Source: Mycobacterium sp. GA-1841 (GTDB lineage: Bacteria > Actinomycetota > Actinomycetes > Mycobacteriales > Mycobacteriaceae). From it: a stretch of 64,000 bases of DNA. Each line of letters opens with the position of its first letter. The first letter of the stretch is position 1. Both the position numbers and the translations under genes were made by a program. The stretch covers positions 1-64,000 of the forward strand of contig NZ_MBEQ01000108.1 of NCBI RefSeq assembly GCF_001954135.1, written 5' to 3'. Shown piece by piece: positions 56,581 through 64,000 of this stretch. The notes beneath the pieces are model-generated. The model did no database searches, had not been told where the DNA came from, and worked only from the letters and a program-made list of their open reading frames with translations.

Positions 56581-57252
56581 TCAGGGCCGGTCTGCCAGTC
56601 CGTCGACAGCGGCCTTGGCCGCTGCCAGCACGTCGACCGGATGTTCGATGAATCGCTGGGCCCAGGCCAGGGCCTCGTCGTAAACGTGGTCGGGCGCCAC
56701 CATCTGGTCGATCAGCCCCAATTCGAGAGCCTCCTCGGCGCCGACGAACCGGCCGCTGAACACGAGCTCTTTGGCCTTGCTGGCTCCGATGACGCCGGCC
56801 AGCCGGGTTCCGCCGCCGGCCCGCGGCGCCAGTCCGGCCAGGATCTCGGTCGATCCGAACTTGACATTGTCCCCGGCCACGCGCCAGTCGGCGGCCATCG
56901 CCAGCGACAAACCGCTGCCCAACGCATAGCCGGTGATCGCCGCCACGGTGGGCTTGGGGATGGCGGCCACGGCGTCGATGCACTGGCGTAACGCGGTGTC
57001 GGCCGCAGCGGCCTCGGGCGCGTTCAGCGTGCGCAGTTCGGGCACGTCGTCGCCGGCGCAGAAGATCTCATGCCCGCCGAACAGGATCACCACGGCGACG
57101 TCGGTGCGCTCTCCCAGCGCGTGCGCGGCCGCGGTGATCTCGCGGTACATCTGCCGAGTCAGGGCATTGGTGGGAGGCCGGGACAGCATGAGCGTGCCGA
57201 TCCGATCCTGCTCCGGCGTCACCCCGGCGATCACGTTGACGAACTCGTTCAC
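56581..57252 (-). CDS. echA17: Enoyl-CoA hydratase/isomerase family (EchA17-like, short C-terminus)
   Basis: A 223-residue crotonase-fold protein. The oxyanion-hole strands are VVILFGGHEIFCAGDDVPEL and IPKPTVAAITGYALGSGLSL, and MAADWRVAGDNVKFGSTEIL follows. The family is usually about 250-260 residues; I recall EchA17 as 254. Here the frame ends at AAAKAAVDGLADRP, lacking the last C-terminal helix that packs the trimer. The stop is clean, so this is either a real lineage trait or a late truncation. GTG 57252 overlaps the Nudix stop by 4 nt. Confidence 0.82.
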   Translation of the reverse strand: MNEFVNVIAGVTPEQDRIGTLMLSRPPTNALTRQMYREITAAAHALGERTDVAVVILFGGHEIFCAGDDVPELRTLNAPEAAAADTALRQCIDAVAAIPKPTVAAITGYALGSGLSLAMAADWRVAGDNVKFGSTEILAGLAPRAGGGTRLAGVIGASKAKELVFSGRFVGAEEALELGLIDQMVAPDHVYDEALAWAQRFIEHPVDVLAAAKAAVDGLADRP

Positions 57253-58067
57253 CGGCCCGCCCCCGGAGACCGGTGGTTGCGCGCCGCGTTGTAGCGCTCA
57301 CCGTCGAAGAACTCGATGTTCCAGTTCCCCCCGCCCAGGGCGAGGTTGGGTTCTATGGGCACGATCGTGCGTTCGGTCGCCAGCACAGCGGCGACTGAAC
57401 GCCCGTTGAGTGAATTGAGCTGGGTCCAGGTCGGTGGCAGCAGAAACGAGTTCCCCTGCTCGAAATCGTCGAGCCCGGCCTGCGGCGTGCTCCAGAACGC
57501 GCGGTCGCTTTCGGTGTTCTCGCCGTCGGCCCGCTGCCCCTCGGGCAGGGCCCCGACGAAGAAGAAGGTGTCGTAACGGCGGGTGCGTTCCTCTTTCGGG
57601 GTGATCCAGTTGTCCCACGGACGCAACAGGTCGGCTCGCAGCACGAGTTTCTCGTCGCGCAGGAAATCCGCGAACGACAGCGAGTGGTTGGCCAGGGCGG
57701 CCCGCGCCTCCCCGTAGACCGACGCGTCAGACACGATGCCGGGGTCGCCTGATCCGCTGTAGGGCCCGGCGAACAACACCCCGGATTCCTCGAACGTTTC
57801 GCGGGCGGCGGCACAGACGAGCGCCTCGGCCAATCCGGTGTCCACGCCGAGACGCTGCGCCCACCAGTCGGGCTTGGGGCCGAACCAGGCGATGTCGGCG
57901 TTGCGGTCGCGGTCGTCGACGCCGCCGCCCGGGAACACCATCACCCCGGCCACGAACTCCATCGCCGCGTGCCTGCGCATCATGAAGACTTCGATCGCTT
58001 CGGCGGCGTCCCGGACGAGCATCACCGTGGCCGCCGGCCGCGCCACCAGTGGATCGTCGCTACTCAT
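57249..58067 (-). CDS. Nudix hydrolase (Rv3040c, NUDT19-like)
   Basis: A 272-residue Nudix-fold hydrolase. The Nudix box is split, as in the NUDT7/NUDT19 (CoA diphosphatase) group: VAGVMVFPGGGVDDRDRN, then about 30 inserted residues and AAARETFEESGVLFAGP with the catalytic glutamates. WDNWITPKEERTRRYDTFFF is also typical. It would cleave a nucleoside diphosphate derivative, perhaps CoA esters given its neighbour EchA17. It is coupled on both sides by 4-nt overlaps. Confidence 0.88.
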   Translation of the reverse strand: MSSDDPLVARPAATVMLVRDAAEAIEVFMMRRHAAMEFVAGVMVFPGGGVDDRDRNADIAWFGPKPDWWAQRLGVDTGLAEALVCAAARETFEESGVLFAGPYSGSGDPGIVSDASVYGEARAALANHSLSFADFLRDEKLVLRADLLRPWDNWITPKEERTRRYDTFFFVGALPEGQRADGENTESDRAFWSTPQAGLDDFEQGNSFLLPPTWTQLNSLNGRSVAAVLATERTIVPIEPNLALGGGNWNIEFFDGERYNAARNHRSPGAGR

Positions 58068-58933
58068 TCTCGCCTCCTGTGCGCCGCACGGCTCCTGGTC
58101 CGCCGGGCGAAGTAGCGCCCGTCGATCACGTCCAGCGCGATCGACTGACCGAACGCTTTGGACAAGTTCTCCGCGGTCAACACCTCGGTCAGCAGACCCG
58201 AGGCGACCGCCTTGCCCTCGGAAAGGATCAGCGCATGGCTGAATCCCACCGGGATCTCCTCGACATGATGGGTCACCAGCACCATGGCCGGCGCGTCGGG
58301 GTCGGCGGCCAGGTCGCTGAGCCGCGCCACCAGATCCTCACGCCCACCCAGATCGAGACCGGCTGCGGGCTCGTCGAGCAGCAGTAATTCCGGATCGGTC
58401 ATCAGCGATCGGGCGATCAGCACGCGTTTGCGTTCGCCCTCCGACAGGGTCCCGTAGGTGCGCTCGGCGAGGTGTTCGGCGCCGACGCTCTCCAGCATGT
58501 CGATCGCCTGGACGTAGTCGACGTCCTCGTAGTCCTCACGCCAGCGGCCCAGCACGGCGTAGCCGGCCGACACCACGAGATCACGCACCACCTCGCTGTC
58601 GGGAATCCGTTGTGACAGCGCTGAGCTGCTGAGGCCGACGCGGGCCCGCAGCTCCGACATGTCGGTGCGGCCCAGCCGTTCACCGAGCACGTAGGCGGTG
58701 CCCGACGACGGATGTTCGGTGGCTGCGGCGATCCGCAGCAGCGACGTCTTGCCTGCTCCGTTGGGACCGATGATCACCCAGCGTTCGTCGAGTTCGACGG
58801 CCCAGGTGATGGGCCCGACCAGGGTGTTGCCGCCCCGGCGCAGGGTCACCCGCGCGAAGTCGATCAACAGGTCGGGGTCGGTTCCGTCGTCGTCATCGGT
58901 GATTGTCGAGTCGGTGCGTTCCCCTGCGGCCAC
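58064..58933 (-). CDS. ABC transporter ATP-binding protein (Rv3041c type)
   Basis: A 289-residue ATPase with Walker A WVIIGPNGAGKTSLLRIAAA, signature TLSEGERKRVLIARSLMTD, Walker B ELLLLDEPAAGLDLGGREDL and H-loop VLVTHHVEEIPVGFSHAL. No permease gene is adjacent, so it may be a stand-alone ABC protein or work with a membrane partner elsewhere. GTG 58933 is the only sensible start; it puts the first 70 nt inside the end of the YczE gene in another frame. The acidic N-terminus (TDDDDGTDPD) is unusual. Confidence 0.87.
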   Translation of the reverse strand: MAAGERTDSTITDDDDGTDPDLLIDFARVTLRRGGNTLVGPITWAVELDERWVIIGPNGAGKTSLLRIAAATEHPSSGTAYVLGERLGRTDMSELRARVGLSSSALSQRIPDSEVVRDLVVSAGYAVLGRWREDYEDVDYVQAIDMLESVGAEHLAERTYGTLSEGERKRVLIARSLMTDPELLLLDEPAAGLDLGGREDLVARLSDLAADPDAPAMVLVTHHVEEIPVGFSHALILSEGKAVASGLLTEVLTAENLSKAFGQSIALDVIDGRYFARRTRSRAAHRRRE

Positions 58934-59580
58934 TCGCTCATCGTAGTGACCGGATCGCGATCGGCTCGGGCACGTCCGCCGCTGAAATCGTGGAACAACA
59001 ACGATCGCGGGAACACTCGCAGGAACAGCTGCACCAGCGGGCCGATCCCGAAGGCGTAGACCACCGTGCCGATCCCGATCGTTCCGCCCAGCAGCCAGCC
59101 GATGGCCAGCACGGTCGCCTCGATCCCAGTGCGCACCAACCGCACTGACAGCCCGGTGCGGGCCACCAGTCCGGTCATCAGACCGTCGCGGGGCCCCGGA
59201 CCGAGACCGGCGCCGATGTAGAGCACGGTGCTGATGGCGTTGAGTACGACGGCGCCGATCATCATCGCGATGCGCACCGGCATCGCCGACGCGGCCGGCA
59301 GCACGGCGAGGGTGGCGTCCACCGTGACCGCGATGACGACGACGTTGGCGACGGTACCGACGCCGGGCCGGTTACGCAGCGGGATCCAGGCCAGTAGGAC
59401 GACGACGCCGGTGACGGCCGAGGCCATGCCCAGGCTCAGCGGGGTGTGCCGGGTGAGGCCCTGGTGGAAGACGTCCCAGGGGTCGAGGCCGAGCCCGGCG
59501 CGCACCATCATCGCCATCGATACGCCGTAGCCGCACAGGCCGATGAGGAGCAGGGCGGTGCGGGTGAGCGCGGTCCTCAT
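58864..59580 (-). CDS. YczE/YitT-like integral membrane protein
   Basis: A 238-residue membrane protein with five to six hydrophobic segments, starting TALLLIGLCGYGVSMAMMVR and GLGLDPWDVFHQGLTRHTPL. The latter is the characteristic loop of the YczE group; GIGTVVYAFGIGPLVQLFLR closes the domain. YczE proteins are typically encoded next to MocR regulators, as here (divergent at 59788). The role is unknown, perhaps transport. The last 35 residues are hydrophilic and overlap the ABC gene start by 70 nt. Its start overlaps the small upstream ORF (ATGA). Confidence 0.83.
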   Translation of the reverse strand: MRTALTRTALLLIGLCGYGVSMAMMVRAGLGLDPWDVFHQGLTRHTPLSLGMASAVTGVVVLLAWIPLRNRPGVGTVANVVVIAVTVDATLAVLPAASAMPVRIAMMIGAVVLNAISTVLYIGAGLGPGPRDGLMTGLVARTGLSVRLVRTGIEATVLAIGWLLGGTIGIGTVVYAFGIGPLVQLFLRVFPRSLLFHDFSGGRARADRDPVTTMSEWPQGNAPTRQSPMTTTEPTPTC

Positions 59581-59723
59581 GCGTGGTCGGGGAATCGGAC
59601 GCGGATGGCGTCGAGTTCACTGCGCACCCGGCGAGCGTCCACATCGCGGGTGCTCGCGCGGTTGCCCACCGTGAAGGCGCGGCGGTATTTCCCGGCCAGT
59701 CTGAAGAGCCACGTTCTTCCCAT
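59577..59723 (-). CDS. Small basic protein (48 aa) coupled to the YczE gene
   Basis: A 49-codon frame (48 residues plus stop) reads GRTWLFRLAGKYRRAFTVGN after the initiator methionine and ends RVRSELDAIRVRFPDHA. It is basic, soluble and likely helical. The stop overlaps the YczE start codon in an ATGA, the same coupling seen throughout the window. The gene starts in the MocR intergenic region, so it would be first in the operon. I do not recognise the family. Confidence 0.5.
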   Translation of the reverse strand: MGRTWLFRLAGKYRRAFTVGNRASTRDVDARRVRSELDAIRVRFPDHA

Positions 59724-59743
59724 GAACTCATTTTGAAGCCGAT

Positions 59744-59780
59744 CTGGATTGCTCCTCAATATCCAGTTGGCGCATACTGG
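59744..59780. promoter_or_regulatory. MocR promoter and overlapping dyads
   Basis: TTGCTC (59749-59754) and CATACT (59773-59778), 18 nt apart, form a good promoter for the plus-strand MocR gene. CTGGAT-N11-ATCCAG (59744-59766) is a perfect dyad over the -35 box, and CCAGT-N8-ACTGG (59763-59780) overlaps it across the -10 box. These are likely binding sites of the MocR regulator, controlling both itself and the divergent YczE unit. Confidence 0.55.
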
Positions 59781-59787
59781 CCTCATT

Positions 59788-61227
59788 ATGTCGATGGATA
59801 TGGCCGCTCGCGCTCTCGATGTGGACCTTTTGGCACGCGAACTGGGCAACTGGCGCACTTCCAGTCAAAGTGGCCCGGCCTATCTGGGCCTGGCCGACGC
59901 GATCCGGCTACTCATCGTCGACGGCCGGGTTCCGGTCGGGTCCCGACTTCCCAGCGAGCGCGCCCTCGCCGAGTCGCTGCGGGTATCGCGCACCACGGTC
60001 ACCGCGGCCTTCGCCCAGCTGCGCGACGACGGCTATCTGCATGCCCGTCGCGGCGCGCGCAGCACCACCGCCCTGCCTGCTGCCGGCCCCATTCCGTCCG
60101 AGACCGCCACCCCCACGGTCAGCCTGGCCGAAGCCGCCATGTCCGCACCCGGCACCGCGGTGCTCGAGGCGTTCGCCGACGCAGCGCGCGACATCGCGCC
60201 GTATCTGCGCGAGCCCGGGCACGAGGTGATGGGCGTCGCCCCGCTGCGCGCCGTGATTGCCGAAAGATATTGCGCCCGGGGACTATCCACCGACCCCAGC
60301 CAGATCATGGTGACCACCGGAGCGCAACACGCCATCGGGCTCATCTTGGCCAGCCACACCCGGCCGGGCGATCGGGTGCTCGTCGAGCAGCCGACATATC
60401 ACGGTGCACTCACCGCGATCGCCACCGCGGGGGCCCGGGCGGTCCCCGTTGCTCTGACCGAAGATGGTTGGGAACTCGACGCGGTGCAGGCCGCACTGCG
60501 ACAGCTCGCCCCGAGCCTGGCTTACCTGATTCCCGACAGCCACAACCCGACCGGTTTCACCATGCCCGCCGCTGAACGAAAGCGGTTGGGGCACATCATT
60601 TCCGAGACTCGGACCCGCACCATCGTCGACGAGTCGATCGCCGACATGTGGATTGACGAAGCACCTCCGGAGCCGCTGGCCGCCGCGGTACCCCGCGATG
60701 ATCTGGTGCTCACCGTCGGTTCGATGTCGAAATCGTTCTGGGGCGGTCTGCGCGTCGGCTGGATCCGGGCCGAACCCGCCACGCTGGCTGCCATCGCGGC
60801 GATCCGGCCGTCGGTCGATCTGGGCACTCCGATCCTCGAACAACTCGCCACGGCCCGGCTGCTCACGACACACGCGGAGGTACTGCCCGAACGTCGCGAG
60901 ATTCTGCGCGTCCGTAGGGCGTTCCTGGTGGCACTGTTGGCCCGCGAACTCCCGGACTGGCAGCCGGGTCACGGGCGCGGCGGGATGTCCTTGTGGGTCA
61001 GGCTGCCGACGCCGATGAGCACGGCGTTGTCGGCCGCTGCCATGCGGCTGGGGCTGAACGTGCCCGCCGGCCCGCGGTTCGGGGTCGAAGGCACCCTTGA
61101 GCGGTTCATCCGACTGCCCTACGCGCTACCCGAACCCGAACTCGAAGAGGCGGTGCACCTGCTGGCGCGTGCCTGGCACAGCATCACCGGCACACTCAGC
61201 GCCCAACCCCAGACGCTGGTGGTCTGA
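59788..61227 (+). CDS. MocR-type (GntR-wHTH/aminotransferase) transcriptional regulator
   Basis: A 479-residue regulator: a GntR-type winged helix (about residues 30-95: LADAIRLLIVDGRVPVGSRL, PSERALAESLRVSRTTVTAA, FAQLRDDGYLHARRGARST) followed by a fold-type I aminotransferase domain. The domain has the PLP lysine in TVGSMSKSFWGGLRVGWIRA and the aspartate/asparagine contacts in LIPDSHNPTGFTMPAAER. PLP is expected to be the sensed cofactor, as in PdxR and GabR. ATG 59788 fits the short leader; the 13-residue upstream extension runs into the promoter. It is divergent from YczE, a pairing known across actinobacteria. Confidence 0.93.
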   Translation: MSMDMAARALDVDLLARELGNWRTSSQSGPAYLGLADAIRLLIVDGRVPVGSRLPSERALAESLRVSRTTVTAAFAQLRDDGYLHARRGARSTTALPAAGPIPSETATPTVSLAEAAMSAPGTAVLEAFADAARDIAPYLREPGHEVMGVAPLRAVIAERYCARGLSTDPSQIMVTTGAQHAIGLILASHTRPGDRVLVEQPTYHGALTAIATAGARAVPVALTEDGWELDAVQAALRQLAPSLAYLIPDSHNPTGFTMPAAERKRLGHIISETRTRTIVDESIADMWIDEAPPEPLAAAVPRDDLVLTVGSMSKSFWGGLRVGWIRAEPATLAAIAAIRPSVDLGTPILEQLATARLLTTHAEVLPERREILRVRRAFLVALLARELPDWQPGHGRGGMSLWVRLPTPMSTALSAAAMRLGLNVPAGPRFGVEGTLERFIRLPYALPEPELEEAVHLLARAWHSITGTLSAQPQTLVV

Positions 61228-61235
61228 TCAGCGGA

Positions 61236-61544
61236 TCAGGGCTGCTGCGACATTGCGTAGCACGTGCTGTAATGCTCGATGGTGCACGGAATCCCGTTCA
61301 CCGTCGGCAGCTGGCCCGGAGGGGTCGAAATGTTGGCCCCCCCGGTGCTGGGTGCCATCACCGGCGGTGCCACGGCGCCCATTCCGCCGCCTGAGGAACC
61401 GGCCACGCACACGCCGTCGAACTTGGTCGCCTTGGTTCCGGACGGGCATCGTTTGGCCTCGGCCGGGGCCGCCACCGCCAACTGACCCAGAACTGCCGCG
61501 ACGGCGAACGTTCCGACCACGACCGTGTGCTTCAAGTTCGCCAT
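61236..61544 (-). CDS. Small secreted cysteine-containing protein
   Basis: A 102-residue exported protein. The Sec signal peptide (HTVVVGTFAVAAVLGQLAVA) ends at AAPAEA before KRCPSGTKATKFDGVCVAG. Two cysteine pairs (KRCPS/GVCVAG and GIPCTIE/STCYAM) probably make disulfides, with a Gly/Pro-rich linker between. It resembles small mycobacterial exported proteins of unknown function. ATG 61544 is preferred over GTG 61550 because its signal peptide starts there. It converges with the MocR gene (8 nt between stops). Confidence 0.75.
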   Translation of the reverse strand: MANLKHTVVVGTFAVAAVLGQLAVAAPAEAKRCPSGTKATKFDGVCVAGSSGGGMGAVAPPVMAPSTGGANISTPPGQLPTVNGIPCTIEHYSTCYAMSQQP

Positions 61545-61580
61545 GCCCACACCCTACTTCAGCGGTGATCCGGCGGGGTG

Positions 61581-62861
61581 TCAGTCCTCGGGGATCTCGA
61601 CCCGGCGCAACACTCCGTCCTGGGCGTCGGCGGCCTCGATCTCACCACGGGTGACGCCGAGGACGAACAGCACGGTGTCCAGGTAGGGATGGCTCAGTGA
61701 GGCGTCGGCAACCTCACGCAACGCAGGCTTGGCATTGAACGCCACGCCCAGGCCGGCAGCAGCCAGCATGTCGATGTCGTTGGCGCCGTCACCGACGGCG
61801 ACCGTCTGCTCCATCGGCACGCCGACCTGCTGGGCGAAATCACGCAGCGCCTTGGCTTTTCCGGGCCGGTCGACGACCTGGCCGATGACCCGACCGGTGA
61901 GCTTTCCGTCGACCACCTCGAGCTCGTTGGCCGCCACGTAATCGAGCATGAGCTCGTGTGCCAGTGGCTCGATGACCTGCCGGAACCCGCCCGAGACCAC
62001 GCCGCAGTGAAAGCCGAGCCGCCGCAGGGTCCGGATGGTGGTCCGCGCCCCCGGGGTCAGCTCGATCTGTTCGGCGACATCGTCGAGCACCGAGGCCGGC
62101 AGACCGGCCAGCGTGGCCACCCGGCGGTGCAGAGATTCGGCGAAGTCCAACTCACCGCGCATCGCGGCTTCGGTGACCGCAGCCACCTGGGCCTCCATGC
62201 CGGCGCGGGCGGCCAGCATCTCGATGACCTCACCCTGGATCAGGGTGGAATCGACATCGAAGACGATGAGCCGTTTGGCCCGCCGCGCCAGGCTGTAGTC
62301 CTCCAGCGCGATGTCGACGGCTTCGTCCACCGCCACCTGGGACAGTGCCGATTGCAGTTGGCTGTAAGCCGCTCCCGCCGGCACCGACACCCGAAGTTCC
62401 AGGCCGGTCACCGGATAGTCGGACACCCCGCGGATCGTGTCGATGTTGACACCCAGACCGGCCACCTCGCGGGCCACCGCGCTGAACGCCTCGGCCGTGA
62501 TGGGTCGGCCCAGCACCACGATGGTGTGTGTCGACGGCTCGCGCATCACGGGCATGTCGTCGCTGTGCTCGACGGCGACGTCCAACCCGAGACGATGGAT
62601 CGCCGACTCGACGTCACCGCGTAGTGAGTCGCCCGCAACCGTCTCGATCGGCGCCGCGACCAGCACACCCAGGGTGAGCCGGCCGCGGACCACGACCTGT
62701 TCGACGTTGCGGAGCTCCACCTGGTGGCGGGCCAGAACCTCGAACAGTGCCGAGGTGACGCCGGGCTGATCGACTCCGGTGACCGTGATCAGTACCGATG
62801 AGCGCTCTCGTGACGCACCGCTCGACACCTCTTCGACGGGCTCACTCCCGGAAGCTGCCAC
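61581..62861 (-). CDS. serB: Phosphoserine phosphatase SerB2
   Basis: The HAD-family enzyme makes the last step of serine synthesis. The 426-residue protein is the mycobacterial long form with two ACT domains (about residues 20-185; VLITVTGVDQPGVTSALFEV and HTIVVLGRPITAEAFSAVAR). The catalytic domain has the nucleophile aspartate in LIVFDVDSTLIQGEVIEML, SGGFRQVIEPLAHEL, and GDGANDIDMLAAAGLGVAFN. The ACT domains bind serine and regulate oligomerisation in the tuberculosis enzyme. The start is GTG 62861, 3 nt after the ctaD stop, so it is cotranscribed with ctaD. Confidence 0.96.
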   Translation of the reverse strand: MAASGSEPVEEVSSGASRERSSVLITVTGVDQPGVTSALFEVLARHQVELRNVEQVVVRGRLTLGVLVAAPIETVAGDSLRGDVESAIHRLGLDVAVEHSDDMPVMREPSTHTIVVLGRPITAEAFSAVAREVAGLGVNIDTIRGVSDYPVTGLELRVSVPAGAAYSQLQSALSQVAVDEAVDIALEDYSLARRAKRLIVFDVDSTLIQGEVIEMLAARAGMEAQVAAVTEAAMRGELDFAESLHRRVATLAGLPASVLDDVAEQIELTPGARTTIRTLRRLGFHCGVVSGGFRQVIEPLAHELMLDYVAANELEVVDGKLTGRVIGQVVDRPGKAKALRDFAQQVGVPMEQTVAVGDGANDIDMLAAAGLGVAFNAKPALREVADASLSHPYLDTVLFVLGVTRGEIEAADAQDGVLRRVEIPED

Positions 62862-62864
62862 CCG

Positions 62865-64000
62865 TCAGCTGGAAGCGTCCGCAGACTCGAGCTCTGGGTG
62901 ATGTGCGCGACCCACGTGGGCCTCGGCACGCATCCGCTCGATCATGTGCGGGTAGTGCAGCTCGAACGCCGGTCGCTCCGAACGGATCCGGGGCAGCTCG
63001 GTGAAGTTGTGCCGCGGCGGCGGGCAGGAGGTCGCCCACTCCAGCGAGTTGCCGTAACCCCAGGGGTCGTCGACCATCACCGGCTCGCCGTAGCGCCAGC
63101 TCTTGAACACGTTCCACACGAACGGCAGCACCGAGATACCCAGGATGAACGAGCCGATCGTCGACACCACGTTCAGCGTGGTGAAGCCGTCGCTGGCCAG
63201 GTAGTCGGCATAGCGCCGCGGCATACCTTCGTCGCCCACCCAGTGCTGCACCAGGAAGGTGGTGTGGAAGCCGATGAACGTCAGCCAGAAGTGCAGCTTG
63301 CCGAGGCGTTCGTCGAGCAGCCGTCCGGTCATCTTCGGGAACCAGAAGTAGATGCCCGCGTAGGTGGCGAACACGATGGTGCCGAAGAGCACGTAGTGGA
63401 AGTGCGCGATGACGAAGTAGCTGTCGGTGACGTGGAAGTCGATCGGCGGGCTGGCCAGCAGCACGCCGGACAGGCCACCCAGCAGGAAGGTGATCAGGAA
63501 GCCGACCGAGAACAGCATCGGCGTCTCGAACGTCAGCTGGCCCTTCCACATCGTGCCGATCCAGTTGAAGAACTTGATGCCGGTCGGGACGGCGATCAGG
63601 AACGTCATGAAGGAGAAGAACGGCAGCAGCACGGCACCGGTGGCGTACATGTGGTGCGCCCACACCGCGACGGACAGCGCCGCGATGCTGATGGTGGCGT
63701 AGATCAGGGTGGTGTAACCGAAGATCGGCTTGCGGCTGAACACCGGGAAGATCTCGGACACGATGCCGAAGAACGGCAGCGCGATGATGTACACCTCGGG
63801 GTGACCGAAGAACCAGAACAGGTGCTGCCACAACAACACACCGCCGTTGGCCGGGTCGTAGATGTGTGCACCGAGGTGGCGGTCGGCGGCCAGGCCGAAC
63901 AGCGCGGCGGTCAGGATCGGGAACGCGATCAGCACCAGGATCGAGGTCACCAGGATGTTCCAGGTGAACACCGGCATCCGGAACATCGTCATACCGGGCG
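62865..64000 (-). CDS. ctaD: Cytochrome c oxidase subunit I CtaD (5' end outside window)
   Basis: The catalytic subunit of the aa3 oxidase, which reduces oxygen to water at the end of the cytochrome bcc-aa3 supercomplex. The visible C-terminal part (about 378 residues) has the Cu-B/tyrosine motif LFWFFGHPEVYIIALPFFGI, the second copper histidines AVWAHHMYATGA and the haem ligands VIAHFHYVLFGTIVFATYAG. At least eight transmembrane segments are seen. The frame is open to the end of the window; its start and perhaps 190-200 residues lie beyond it. Confidence 0.97.
   Translation of the reverse strand, partial: PGMTMFRMPVFTWNILVTSILVLIAFPILTAALFGLAADRHLGAHIYDPANGGVLLWQHLFWFFGHPEVYIIALPFFGIVSEIFPVFSRKPIFGYTTLIYATISIAALSVAVWAHHMYATGAVLLPFFSFMTFLIAVPTGIKFFNWIGTMWKGQLTFETPMLFSVGFLITFLLGGLSGVLLASPPIDFHVTDSYFVIAHFHYVLFGTIVFATYAGIYFWFPKMTGRLLDERLGKLHFWLTFIGFHTTFLVQHWVGDEGMPRRYADYLASDGFTTLNVVSTIGSFILGISVLPFVWNVFKSWRYGEPVMVDDPWGYGNSLEWATSCPPPRHNFTELPRIRSERPAFELHYPHMIERMRAEAHVGRAHHPELESADASS

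Noticed and set aside
56581..57252. EchA17 as a pseudogene
   Set aside because: Start, frame and active-site strands are intact and both ends respect the operon couplings. Only the C-terminal helix is missing, so I keep it as a gene.
1..64000. Insertion sequences, phage integrases or CRISPR arrays
   Set aside because: No transposase, integrase or Cas-type motifs in any plausible frame and no spaced repeat array. The EPS locus has no visible mobile element at its ends.

Overview
The window is high-GC, densely packed DNA from a mycobacterium, most likely an environmental fast-growing species (Mycolicibacterium type). From memory, the backbone order leuB-serA-ilvC-ilvN-ilvB-cfp6-DoxX-lppZ-gatB-pfkA-gatA-gatC-ACT ... 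ligA ... mnmA-iscS ... etfA-etfB ... serB2-ctaD is the Mycobacterium tuberculosis stretch Rv2995c to Rv3043c. Supporting traits are mycobacterial lipoproteins, frequent GTG starts, ATGA/GTGA/TGATG gene couplings, and several genes whose start codon lies 6-8 nt behind a TAnnnT -10 element (leaderless pattern). No rRNA, tRNA, IS element, prophage or CRISPR array was seen.

Region by region. 1-9300: branched-chain amino acid and serine synthesis on the minus strand (leuB, serA, ilvC, ilvN, ilvB). The ilvB operon is preceded by a short LLVVI-containing leader peptide and an intrinsic attenuator. An FAD oxidoreductase, a WrbA-like flavoprotein and a glycine-rich secreted repeat protein lie on the plus strand. 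9300-17900: cfp6, DoxX, lppZ, a TetR regulator, the amidotransferase genes gatC/gatA/gatB with pfkA among them, and an ACT-domain protein.

17891-30366 is the main accessory feature: a ten-gene minus-strand Wzx/Wzy-type exopolysaccharide locus between the orthologues of Rv3013 and ligA, which are adjacent in M. tuberculosis. In transcription order it encodes a polyprenyl-phosphate sugar transferase, an O-antigen ligase/polymerase-like protein, a glycosyltransferase, a flippase, a glycosyltransferase, a membrane-anchored glycoside hydrolase, a Wzz-like chain-length protein with a P-loop-less cytoplasmic domain, a glycosyltransferase, a condensation-type acyltransferase and a lipase-like lipoprotein. 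This predicts a secreted, probably acylated heteropolysaccharide. A protein combining a ribbon-helix-helix-like N-terminus with a GAF domain is encoded just upstream on the same strand.

31471-44700: ligA, a YjbR protein, an acyl-CoA ligase, a MetE-like protein, mnmA-iscS (tRNA thiolation), a PlsC/GNAT acyltransferase pair that could make ornithine-type lipids, a tightly coupled NmrA-cupin-nitroreductase operon, and electron-transfer flavoprotein etfBA. 44900-56550: the methylglucose lipopolysaccharide (MGLP) neighbourhood (methyltransferase, GH57 enzyme, alpha-glucosyltransferase, hexapeptide acyltransferase, further methyltransferases and secreted or lipoproteins), interrupted by an MFS exporter/ArsR pair with a perfect dyad over its promoter. 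56580-64000: EchA17-like protein, Nudix hydrolase, ABC ATPase, a YczE-type membrane protein divergent from a MocR regulator, a small secreted protein, serB2, and the 3' part of ctaD, which runs off the window.
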